From positions 71,155 to 98,764 of the forward strand of contig PBLU01000003.1 of assembly GCA_002721875.1 (NCBI GenBank): DNA of 27,610 bases, written 5' to 3'. The notes below the pieces were generated by a model. It saw only the letters and a list, made by a program, of their open reading frames with translations. It ran no database searches and was not told where the DNA came from. How positions within the stretch are numbered: the first letter of the stretch is position 1; every line of letters begins with the position of its first letter. This DNA comes from Chloroflexota bacterium (GTDB lineage Bacteria > Chloroflexota > Dehalococcoidia > UBA1151 > TMED-70). Made by a program: the position numbers and the translations under genes. Shown piece by piece: positions 1 to 6,523 of this stretch.

Positions 1-162
1 AAGAATCACCCTATTCAATATAGAGGTGTCACTAAATATAAAGGATTATATTTTATGGGGTTGCAATGGATGCATTCATCAAAATCTGCTCAATTCATTG
101 GAGTAGCTGAAGACGCAGAATATATAGTAAATGATATTTTTTCTAAAAATTTATTCTCTTGA
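1..162 (+). CDS. flavin-containing monooxygenase / CzcO-type flavoprotein, C-terminal end (partial)
   Basis: Only the last 53 codons are in the window; frame 1 is open from base 1 to TGA at 160-162. The tail reads YKGLYFMGLQWMHS followed by a GVAEDAEYI segment. This matches the C-terminal signature of NAD(P)/FAD-dependent group B monooxygenases (FMO, Baeyer-Villiger or CzcO type), where GLYF.GL.W lines the FAD site and DAEYI closes the protein. Such enzymes insert oxygen into organic substrates using NADPH and O2. Substrate and full domain content cannot be read from this fragment. Its stop overlaps by 12 bp the 3' end of the convergent small gene that follows. The family call is fairly good; the subfamily is open. 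Confidence 0.6.
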   Translation, partial: KNHPIQYRGVTKYKGLYFMGLQWMHSSKSAQFIGVAEDAEYIVNDIFSKNLFS

Positions 163-408
163 TCTATATTCTTTCGTTTCAAATGAATAATCTGAAAGCT
201 CGCAAACTAATCCTTCTGAAGTCTCATCACAATTTGAATTACTTTTAGGTAAATCATATAAATCATACATAAGTACCTGTGTAATAAAAAAATAGATTAT
301 TGCTATGGATAATAAAACCCATGCTATGTTACCTCTACTTAGGACCATAACATTTAATTCAAAAAAATCCTTATAAGATCTAATTTTTTTTATTATTAAA
401 TTATCCAT
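151..408 (-). CDS. small single-pass membrane protein of unknown function
   Basis: An 85-residue protein that I do not recognise. It has a short basic N-terminus (IIKKIRSYK), a hydrophobic segment at about residues 28-48 (WVLLSIAIIYFFITQVLMY) and a polar, acidic C-terminal tail with two Cys (near residues 60 and 69). The predicted layout is one membrane span with a soluble tail, the Cys pair probably lying outside. It starts with ATG after a purine-rich stretch without a clear Shine-Dalgarno, ends 12 bp inside the neighbouring monooxygenase gene, and lies 17 bp from a tRNA gene on the same strand. It could be a spurious frame, but the TM segment and lack of a competing gene favour a real one. 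Confidence 0.45.
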   Translation of the reverse strand: MDNLIIKKIRSYKDFFELNVMVLSRGNIAWVLLSIAIIYFFITQVLMYDLYDLPKSNSNCDETSEGLVCELSDYSFETKEYRSRE

Positions 409-425
409 TTTTTACTTTTTTTTAA

Positions 426-501
426 TGGCGCCCCTGAGATCACTCGAACATCCGGCACCCGGTTTAGGAAACCGGTGCTCTATCATCTGAGCTACAGGGG
501 C
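426..501 (-). tRNA. tRNA-Arg (anticodon CCT), probably degenerate copy
   Basis: The reverse strand folds as a tRNA with acceptor GCCCCTG/CAGGGGC (7 bp, perfect), D stem GCTC/GAGC, anticodon stem CCGGT/ACCGG with loop TTCCTAA (anticodon CCT, reading AGG), a 5-nt variable loop, and an encoded CCA at 426-428. The T loop TTCGAGT is present, but the T stem GGATG/GATCT has a G-G clash at the normally invariant 53-61 pair. The D loop AGATGATA lacks G18 of the conserved GG. The first 46 nt match the intact tRNA-Arg(CCT) at 2126-2201 with one change, while the T arm differs. It is either a decaying duplicate or an unusual functional variant. Confidence 0.75.
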
Positions 502-577
502 TTACTCTCATATTACTTAATTTTACATCAACAAAACCCCGACTTACCTAAGAAAAGTATGGGGATTAGCGTGGGGA

Positions 578-820
578 TTGATAAATGAAAACGGTAAAAA
601 TCTAGCAGAAAAGTTTACGAATGATCTAAGTATAAACTCTCTTTCAAAGCAGCTTGGAAATATTAAGATTCAAAGTTTACATGAAGATTTTTCTGGATAT
701 AGCATAGAGCTAGAATTTAATAGGTCTATATTTCCTCTAATTTCAGCTCCAAACATAGCCATTAATAAGAATCATTGGGATGCTCTAAATAAAATAGCCA
801 AATTTTGCATAGAGAGTTAA
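578..820 (+). CDS. hypothetical protein
   Basis: An 80-residue soluble protein of unknown family. The proposed TTG start directly follows GTGGGGA, which is too close for a normal Shine-Dalgarno. The frame stays open upstream to a TAA at 518-520, so the N-terminus is uncertain or the ORF may be the tail of a damaged gene. No membrane segment or recognisable motif is seen; the C-terminal half (NKNHWDALNKIAKF) looks helical. It sits alone between two copies of tRNA-Arg(CCT), next to the zinc alcohol dehydrogenase. Being an orphan small ORF beside a tRNA is compatible with accessory DNA, but there is no integrase to support that. Confidence 0.4.
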   Translation: MINENGKNLAEKFTNDLSINSLSKQLGNIKIQSLHEDFSGYSIELEFNRSIFPLISAPNIAINKNHWDALNKIAKFCIES

Positions 821-904
821 ATTTTTTTGTTTAAACCTAATTTCTAAACTGTCATTTATAGGTAATGAATGATAAAAAAACTAAATTTTATAGGATTTTA
901 AAAA

Positions 905-2026
905 CTATGGAGTTACTATTGCTCTAGTAACTTCACTTCCAGACTGTGTGCCTATCCATTCTGCAGTCTTAAATGCTTCATCAATTTTTTCAATAGGAAA
1001 TTCATGAGAAATGACATTTGTTAGAGGATATTTGTCCTTGGTTCTTTCTATAAAATCTATAGCATTTGGAATTATCCAGGGATCGTAGTGTTGTATCCCA
1101 TAGAATCTTATTTGGTTAGATACTAATCCTGTAACATCAATAGATGCAAAAGAATTTGGAGAAATATGGCCCACTTCAAGATAAATACCCCTCATTCTCA
1201 CCATTTTTATTCCTTCCTCAACAGCTGATGGGAATCCAACAACTTCAACTACTTTATCGGCACCAATTCCACTTGTTAATTCCATAACTCGATCAATTCT
1301 AGATTCAGGAGTTGGAAATTCATTCATATCTATTGTGTGAGTTGCTCCACATTTCTTAGCTAAATCTAGCCTAGGTTTTTGGCCATCAATTACAATGATT
1401 TTTGAAGCACCTAGTTCTTTTGCTACAGCTGTTGCATTAACTCCGAGTCCCCCTGCTCCCTGAATTACAATATTATCACCAAGTCTGACTCCTCCTAGAT
1501 GCAAAGCTTCATATACTTGTGCTAATGCACAATTTATAGGAGCTGCTGCTGCATCAGAAATTGTATCGGGTAGTTTAAATACGTACTGAGGACTTCTTAG
1601 GTAATAATACTGAGCAAAACCTCCATTACAATATGGGAATTCATCTAGAGGTTTTCTTCCCATCCTAAACTTACAGGCTCCAAATTCACCTCTTATGCAG
1701 TTGTAACATTTTGTACAAGGGAAGAAATATGAGTAAGCAACCCTATCTCCTTCTTTAAGAGGGTTTCTTAGAGAATCAGTTTTAATTTTTTTACCTAAAG
1801 AAGCAACTACACCCATCATTTCGTGACCAAATACCATTGGATCTGGTGGAGGAGCATTTTTGTCTAGTCCGTCCCCTCTCCATACATGCAGATCAGATCC
1901 ACATACACTTGTTGCTTTGACTCTTATTTGGATAGCATCATTTTCTAGTTTTGGAAGAGGAAGTTCTCTAAGTTCCCAACTTTTATCTGATGAATGCCAT
2001 ACTGCAGAAATACCTGTTTTACTCAT
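905..2026 (-). CDS. zinc-dependent alcohol dehydrogenase (MDR superfamily)
   Basis: A 373-residue medium-chain dehydrogenase oxidising an alcohol or polyol with NAD(P). The N-terminal GroES-like domain has catalytic zinc ligand C42 (VCGSDLH) and H68-E69 (FGHEMMG). Structural zinc ligands are C104, C107, C110 and C118. The Rossmann domain begins at GAGGLG near residue 190 and is followed by an acidic residue (VID), suggesting NAD preference. The ATG at 2026 is chosen over an upstream in-frame ATG at 2047 because an exact AGGAGG lies 6 nt before it. The gene lies between the two tRNA-Arg genes, upstream of no obvious partner. Length and motifs are normal for the threonine/sorbitol dehydrogenase branch; the substrate cannot be assigned. 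Confidence 0.9.
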   Translation of the reverse strand: MSKTGISAVWHSSDKSWELRELPLPKLENDAIQIRVKATSVCGSDLHVWRGDGLDKNAPPPDPMVFGHEMMGVVASLGKKIKTDSLRNPLKEGDRVAYSYFFPCTKCYNCIRGEFGACKFRMGRKPLDEFPYCNGGFAQYYYLRSPQYVFKLPDTISDAAAAPINCALAQVYEALHLGGVRLGDNIVIQGAGGLGVNATAVAKELGASKIIVIDGQKPRLDLAKKCGATHTIDMNEFPTPESRIDRVMELTSGIGADKVVEVVGFPSAVEEGIKMVRMRGIYLEVGHISPNSFASIDVTGLVSNQIRFYGIQHYDPWIIPNAIDFIERTKDKYPLTNVISHEFPIEKIDEAFKTAEWIGTQSGSEVTRAIVTP

Positions 2027-2032
2027 AATTTT

Positions 2033-2038
2033 CCTCCT
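2033..2038 (-). promoter_or_regulatory. strong Shine-Dalgarno of the zinc alcohol dehydrogenase
   Basis: The reverse strand reads AGGAGG, 6 nt before ATG at 2026. It decides the start against the upstream in-frame ATG at 2047, and is one of the few full-consensus ribosome binding sites in this window. Confidence 0.8.
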
Positions 2039-2125
2039 AAATAACACTTGTAATAAATTTATAATTTATTTATTTTTTTTAAGTTTATTATAATTTACTA
2101 TTTTATTTTTTGACAAAGAAAATTA

Positions 2126-2201
2126 TGGTACCCCTGCCGCGACTCGAACGCGGGACACCCGGTTTAGGAAACCGGTGCTCTATCCTCTGAGCTACAGGGG
2201 C
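2126..2201 (-). tRNA. tRNA-Arg (anticodon CCT)
   Basis: A complete cloverleaf on the reverse strand: acceptor GCCCCTG/CAGGGGT (one G-U at 1-72), D stem GCTC/GAGC with loop AGAGGATA retaining the conserved GG, anticodon stem CCGGT/ACCGG with loop TTCCTAA (anticodon CCT), T stem CCGCG/CGCGG with loop TTCGAGT, discriminator A and encoded CCA at 2126-2128. It reads the AGG arginine codon. It is probably the functional one of the two copies here. A long hairpin abuts its 5' end (2201-2252). Confidence 0.95.
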
Positions 2202-2252
2202 ATGATATTTTAACTCTTTAATTTTATAACAGAATAAAGAGTAAATATCATG
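2201..2252. other. long imperfect hairpin abutting the 5' end of tRNA-Arg
   Basis: On the plus strand the left arm is CATGATATTT + TA + ACTCTTTA (2201-2220), then a 14-nt loop (2221-2234), then TAAAGAGT + AAATATCATG (2235-2252). This gives 18 paired bases with a single 2-nt bulge. Read on the minus strand it follows the gluconate-dehydrogenase-subunit-like gene and runs straight into base 1 of the tRNA. There is no U-run after it on either strand, so it is not a typical intrinsic terminator. A processing signal in a shared mRNA-tRNA transcript is possible. Confidence 0.6.
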
Positions 2253-2298
2253 AAAAATAAAAAAATAACCTAGATCAAAAGGGTAATAATATAAATAA

Positions 2299-2745
2299 TT
2301 AGACCTCCCTCCAAAAAGGATCTCTTTTTTTTATATTTTTCAGTATAGATGAGTCAAAAGGATGCATTTTATTTTCTTCTGCAAATTCATCGGGATTCCA
2401 TCCAATTTTTTCGTGAACTTCTTTTTTTGAATAATAGAGCAAATAAATAATCTCTATAAACATTAAGAGGTCATTAGGAATTAAGGCTTCCATTAATTTA
2501 ATTATTTCTACTTTTTGTGGCTCAGATAAAGAGGATGGTCCCCCTGCAACTCTTGTATTTGGTTCTTTCTTTATAAAATAAATTATTTGATCCAATGAAA
2601 TTTTATATTTATTATTTTCTAATAATAGTTTTTCAAAATCAAATAATGAAATTACCGCAGTAGCAGAAGGCATAAGTTCATCAGATGGAATTATTTGATC
2701 AAAAAAAGAATATAAAATTTTAATTTCATTACTATTAATTTTCAT
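2299..2745 (-). CDS. gluconate 2-dehydrogenase subunit 3-like protein
   Basis: A 148-residue protein resembling the gluconate 2-dehydrogenase subunit 3 family, the small gamma subunit that pairs with GMC-type flavin dehydrogenases. It shows an early FFDQIIPSDELMPSA segment (family: ..IIPaDd..PgA), a mid-length helical region, and a late YYSKKEVHEKIGWNP segment like the conserved (Y)YS.P.V...LGWpg..P ending. It starts 3 bp after the GMC gene stops, so the two are surely co-transcribed. In characterised complexes this subunit carries a Tat signal and exports the flavoprotein; here the N-terminus (MKINSNEIKILYS) has no twin arginine and no hydrophobic signal, so the pair may stay in the cytoplasm. 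Confidence 0.7.
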   Translation of the reverse strand: MKINSNEIKILYSFFDQIIPSDELMPSATAVISLFDFEKLLLENNKYKISLDQIIYFIKKEPNTRVAGGPSSLSEPQKVEIIKLMEALIPNDLLMFIEIIYLLYYSKKEVHEKIGWNPDEFAEENKMHPFDSSILKNIKKRDPFWREV

Positions 2746-2748
2746 AAT

Positions 2749-4344
2749 TCAATTTCCTAGTATAATATCAGCTGTTCTTAGTGCTATAGCTTGAATCGTA
2801 GGAGTAGGATTTACAGCTGCAGAAGTTGTAAAAACAGATCCATCTATAATAAATAAATTATCAATATCATGAGTCTCACAACTAGAATTAACTACTGAAG
2901 TTTTCGGATCATCTCCCATTTTTGCAGTTCCCATTAAGTGCCAACCAGCAGTTTCTAGCAAGGGATTATGGTTTACTTCATAGCTACCTGCTTCTAATAA
3001 TAATTTTTCAGCCGACTTCATTCCATGATCAAGTAAATTCCTCGTATTTTGAGATGTCTTATAAAATATTTTAGGTAAAGGCATACCATTTTTATCTTTT
3101 CTTGATTCATCTATTTCTACTCTATTATGTAATTCTGGTAAATCTTCACTAATTATTGCCATACCCAAAGATTTCTTAAATCTTCTGCTAAATTCTTTAT
3201 GATGATCTTTCCCCCATTGAACATTCTTTATATTTCCTGTACCCAAAGCTGTATGGGCAGGACCATTTGATCGACTCATTTGAAAAGAATAACCTCTGAC
3301 AAAGTTTCTTTTGGGATCTGTTTCATAAAACTCTTGAACAATTATGATATTTGCTAATGGACCTAAGGTGTAATTTACATCTTCTTCAAAATACCCATTT
3401 ACCGAGGCATATGGGTGGAACATTAAATTTTTACCTAATAAACCTGAAGAATTTGCTAGACCATCAGGAAAGTTCTTTGATTTACTATTTAGTAAAATCC
3501 TAGGAGTTCCTATTCCATTACAGGCGAGAATAACCTTACCTGCCTCTTGAAAAAATTGATTACCTGTTCCATCGATATAAATTAATCCCATAAGCTTACC
3601 GGAATTATCTACAGAAATATTTTGAACGGAACATTTAGTTCTAACCTCTAGACCATTTTTTACAGCAGGATTAATATATGTAACATCAGTAGAAGCTACA
3701 GATTTCCATTGTTTTTTAGAGGCAAATGTTCCATGATTATTCCATCCCACTCTTCCTCTATAATCTTCTGATGCTTGATAAGTATCTGACGGCCACCAAT
3801 GCCAACCTAATCTATCAGCGGCTTTTGCAATTCTCTCGCCATCATCCCCAAGAGGCATAGGTGGCATAGGTCTCACAGACCTTGGTGGATTTGCAGGGTC
3901 TCCATTTATTCCTGAACAACCCATCATTATATCGTTTAGGTCGTAATATTTTTCTAAATCCTTGTATGAAATGGGCCAATCATCTGCTACTCCGTCAAGA
4001 GACTTAACCTTAAAATCTGAAGGATGGAATCTAGGTGTATGAGCTGTCCAATGGTGAGTAGAACCTCCCACAGCATTATACATAAGTGGATGTATTTCAG
4101 AATCTTTGTCTAAAATTTCATAATCATCTTCATGCTTCCTAATATTTGGATTGAAATGAAATGAGTTCTTAAGATTTACTTCCCAGTCATCAGTATCACC
4201 AGGATAATCATCTTGATTAAACCAATCACCTTGTTCTAAGAGAACAACTTTGGCTCCACTCTCAGATAACTTCCAAGCACATGCTCCTCCTGAAGCTCCA
4301 GATCCAACTATCACTATGTCAACAAAGGGTAGATTTTTAGGCAA
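2749..4344 (-). CDS. GMC family FAD-dependent oxidoreductase (sugar/alcohol dehydrogenase large subunit)
   Basis: A 531-residue glucose-methanol-choline oxidoreductase that oxidises a hydroxyl group of a sugar, sugar acid or alcohol using FAD. The ADP-binding fold is at residues 8-38 (VDIVIVGSGASGGACAWKL, then a Glu ending strand 2). The second GMC signature region near residue 270 (GKVILACNGIGTPRILL) is present. The catalytic pair is H469 (GWHLMGT) and N512 (AAVNPTPT). The start is TTG at 4344; an upstream ATG is out of frame. It forms a two-gene operon with the subunit-3-like gene; the cytochrome c subunit of classic membrane gluconate dehydrogenases is absent nearby. No Tat signal is seen. 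The substrate is unknown. Confidence 0.9.
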   Translation of the reverse strand: MPKNLPFVDIVIVGSGASGGACAWKLSESGAKVVLLEQGDWFNQDDYPGDTDDWEVNLKNSFHFNPNIRKHEDDYEILDKDSEIHPLMYNAVGGSTHHWTAHTPRFHPSDFKVKSLDGVADDWPISYKDLEKYYDLNDIMMGCSGINGDPANPPRSVRPMPPMPLGDDGERIAKAADRLGWHWWPSDTYQASEDYRGRVGWNNHGTFASKKQWKSVASTDVTYINPAVKNGLEVRTKCSVQNISVDNSGKLMGLIYIDGTGNQFFQEAGKVILACNGIGTPRILLNSKSKNFPDGLANSSGLLGKNLMFHPYASVNGYFEEDVNYTLGPLANIIIVQEFYETDPKRNFVRGYSFQMSRSNGPAHTALGTGNIKNVQWGKDHHKEFSRRFKKSLGMAIISEDLPELHNRVEIDESRKDKNGMPLPKIFYKTSQNTRNLLDHGMKSAEKLLLEAGSYEVNHNPLLETAGWHLMGTAKMGDDPKTSVVNSSCETHDIDNLFIIDGSVFTTSAAVNPTPTIQAIALRTADIILGN

Positions 4345-4411
4345 AATTATTATTCCATATTTAAATTTTATTTTAGAATATAGTTATACTATTAAGATTT
4401 AGGTTTACAAA

Positions 4412-4768
4412 ATGATTAAAGGCGCATTAACTTCAGTAATTCTAATGTTTGTATTTATACCAATTCCTATTGTTCATTTTTTTGCAGTTCCACTTAGTCC
4501 ATTTATAGGAGGATTTATAGGAGGAGCAATAGCTAAAGCTGAAAAAGAAAAAATTATAATATTCAGTTTTATAACTACTGGAATCACTTTTATTCCTTGC
4601 CTAATAATAATTATTTATTCAATAATCCAAATGATTAATGAATCGGAAGTAGCAGGAATGAACCCATGGTGGACAATAGTAATTTCTACAGCATTAATAC
4701 CTTATACTTGGTTTGGCAATTTAGTTGGAGCACTAATTGGATATACAGCTAGATCTAGAGCTAATTAA
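4412..4768 (+). CDS. small multi-pass membrane protein of unknown function
   Basis: A 118-residue protein, not recognised. It has three or four hydrophobic segments: about residues 4-26 (short N-terminal span), 27-41 with small-residue packing (FIGGFIGGAIAKA), 47-70 (IIIFSFITTGITFIPCLIIIIYS) and 86-112, ending in a glycine-rich GALIGYTARSR. The glycine-zipper repeats (GGFIGG, GALIG) suggest tight helix packing. It is transcribed divergently from the GMC operon and overlaps by 4 bp the stop of the convergent universal-stress-like gene. No conserved polar catalytic residues are visible, so no function is proposed. Confidence 0.6.
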   Translation: MIKGALTSVILMFVFIPIPIVHFFAVPLSPFIGGFIGGAIAKAEKEKIIIFSFITTGITFIPCLIIIIYSIIQMINESEVAGMNPWWTIVISTALIPYTWFGNLVGALIGYTARSRAN

Positions 4769-5583
4769 TTACTATTTATTAATATAGGTATTTTACATTT
4801 TAAGAAATATGAAATTGAATTTTTAGAAAAACTATTTATTATAAAACTTTTGGGATGATAACTAATATTAACAATAATATTTTCTTGGTTTTCTAGTTTA
4901 TTCAATATTTTTGGAATATTATCTTTATTCTCAATAATGTTCACATGATAATTTTTTGAAATTTTTTCACTCAATAATGAAAGTTGCTCTTTCTCAGTAG
5001 AATTTTTAGCAATAAGATTTATATTTTGAATATTTATCAAATTCGTCTTTTCATCAAATAATAAATTTATAAATGGATTTTTTGAAATATTAGAAAAATA
5101 AGAAATATAAAGATGATTAGGTTTATTGATATCAATATTTGAATCAATAGGGATAACTAAAAGAGGATTAATATTTTTTACAAAATATCCTAGATCCCTA
5201 TTGCCGAATAGATAACTTATTCTATTTGAAGCATTAGATGAGATAAATGTTGCGAAAATATCTCCAAGTGAAATTCTTTCTATAATATTATTTTTTGAAT
5301 TCACTATATTTACAGATATTTTGGTATCTAGGTTATATTCCTTAATTATCTTAGTTATTTTTTCTAGATACTGTTTAGCCAACTTTCTTCCATGGTCATG
5401 AACATAATCGTTATAAATAACTTGTTTACTTTGACTTTCAGTTATAGGATTTAGAGGGTGCAAAATAAAAAAAAGGTTAATTTCTGAATATTCAAAAAAA
5501 TTAGAATTTAATATAAAGTTTATAGAATTTTCAAGAATTTCTGAACCATCAAGGATAATTAAGATTTTATTTTTAACTGTCAT
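4765..5583 (-). CDS. tandem universal stress protein (UspA)-like protein
   Basis: A 272-residue protein with the pattern of two UspA domains. Domain one (about 5-150) opens with KILIILDGSE, the usual first strand and DGSE turn, and ends with GNRDLGYFVKNINPLLVIP, matching the family's GS.ae.vl....PVLvvP close. Domain two (about 155-272) ends with SFSKNSISYFLKCKIPILI in the same position. The ATP-binding G-x2-G-x9-G motif is not intact in either half, so nucleotide binding is doubtful. It lies 2 bp after the sulfurtransferase stop and is probably co-transcribed with it. The sequence is unusually rich in Asn, Ile and Lys and diverged, so the call rests on fold pattern rather than strong identity. 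Confidence 0.65.
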   Translation of the reverse strand: MTVKNKILIILDGSEILENSINFILNSNFFEYSEINLFFILHPLNPITESQSKQVIYNDYVHDHGRKLAKQYLEKITKIIKEYNLDTKISVNIVNSKNNIIERISLGDIFATFISSNASNRISYLFGNRDLGYFVKNINPLLVIPIDSNIDINKPNHLYISYFSNISKNPFINLLFDEKTNLINIQNINLIAKNSTEKEQLSLLSEKISKNYHVNIIENKDNIPKILNKLENQENIIVNISYHPKSFIINSFSKNSISYFLKCKIPILINSN

Positions 5584-5585
5584 AA

Positions 5586-6443
5586 TTAAGTCATATCAAT
5601 TATTGGACAAGAATGATCTGATCCCCATTCCCTCCAAGATGCATCATAATTTAATACTTTACTAAAACCAGCAAGTTTCAGAGCCCAAAAAACATGAGCT
5701 GCCCTAATACCCCCTTGGCAATAAGTAATTGTAGGTTTCTGAGGATCTAAATTCATAGATTTTGCAATTGATAAAATTTCTTCTGAGGATTTTAATATGG
5801 GAATATCTCCACCAGTATTAAAATTTATCCATTCTTTATGAGCAGAATTCGGGATGTAGCCTCCCCTATCTCCTCCTCTTAAATTAATTCCATTACGCTC
5901 ATCATCTGATCTTACATCTAATATTTGATATCCTAAGTCATTATCAATTATTTCTAAAATTTTATCTTTACTAGCAAATATATCTAAGTTTGGATTCTTT
6001 GGAATAAAATTACCCTTTTTTGGACTTTCATTAGATTGTTTATCAATATACTTCCCCTCATATTTCCATTTTGGAAATCCTCCGTCTAAAACTTTTACAT
6101 TTAAGTGCCCATAAAAATTTAATCCCCAAGCCAGTCTAAAAGAATAGAGACTTGAAGATCTATCATATCCTATTACAGTTGTAGAGCTGGAAATACCTAA
6201 TTTAGAAAAAGTTTCAGAAATTTGATCTGGATCCTGAATATGAGTTCTGTCTTCAAGAGAAGTCTTGAAATAATTATCATCAACATTAACTGCCCCCCTA
6301 ATATGACCATTTTTATATTGTTCTTGTGAATCAAGATCTAAAATAACCAATTCAGGAGAATTTAAGTTCATATCAAGCCATTCTGTAGACACCAAAATAC
6401 TGTCATTATGATACTTTCTTTCTTTGATACTTAAAAATTCCAT
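5586..6443 (-). CDS. two-domain sulfurtransferase (rhodanese / 3-mercaptopyruvate type)
   Basis: A 285-residue tandem rhodanese that moves a sulfane sulfur from thiosulfate or 3-mercaptopyruvate to an acceptor. The N-terminal domain (about 17-130) has VSTEWL at 18-23, HIRGAV at 47-52 and D94 in place of the catalytic Cys, as expected for the inactive half. The C-terminal domain carries C242 in the loop CQGGIRA, followed by the conserved YDASWREWG block. The loop CQGGIRA differs from the well-studied CRKGVT (thiosulfate) and CG(S/T)GVTA (mercaptopyruvate) loops, so the donor cannot be predicted. The start ATG at 6443 lies behind an AGGT-like site. It is first in a two-gene unit with the Usp-like gene and divergent from folC. 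Confidence 0.85.
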   Translation of the reverse strand: MEFLSIKERKYHNDSILVSTEWLDMNLNSPELVILDLDSQEQYKNGHIRGAVNVDDNYFKTSLEDRTHIQDPDQISETFSKLGISSSTTVIGYDRSSSLYSFRLAWGLNFYGHLNVKVLDGGFPKWKYEGKYIDKQSNESPKKGNFIPKNPNLDIFASKDKILEIIDNDLGYQILDVRSDDERNGINLRGGDRGGYIPNSAHKEWINFNTGGDIPILKSSEEILSIAKSMNLDPQKPTITYCQGGIRAAHVFWALKLAGFSKVLNYDASWREWGSDHSCPIIDMT

Positions 6444-6487
6444 AATGATTTTACCTAAAATTTTATATTATTAATTTAACGATATAT

Positions 6488-6505
6488 TTATTCATGTATG
6501 AATAA
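6488..6505. promoter_or_regulatory. 18-bp palindrome in the divergent folC/sulfurtransferase spacer
   Basis: Arms TTATTCAT and ATGAATAA are perfect reverse complements around a GT centre. It lies midway between the ATG of folC (6524) and the start of the sulfurtransferase (6443). Its size and position suit a dimeric regulator site acting on both promoters; AT-rich DNA makes chance palindromes more likely, so this is tentative. Confidence 0.35.
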
Positions 6506-6523
6506 GAATATATTTTTTTAATT

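Noticed and set aside
561..579. TGGGGATT direct repeat near the 578 ORF start
   Set aside because: Only two short copies and no conserved context; probably chance.
502..904. Integrase or phage remnant beside the left tRNA
   Set aside because: No tyrosine-recombinase residues or phage-like gene is visible; the 80-residue ORF shows no such motif. The shared tRNA part is the 5' half, not the 3' end typical of att sites.
1860..2093. Open frame on the plus strand over the 5' part of the alcohol dehydrogenase
   Set aside because: Antisense to a gene with strong motifs; its residues are a shadow of the conserved coding frame.
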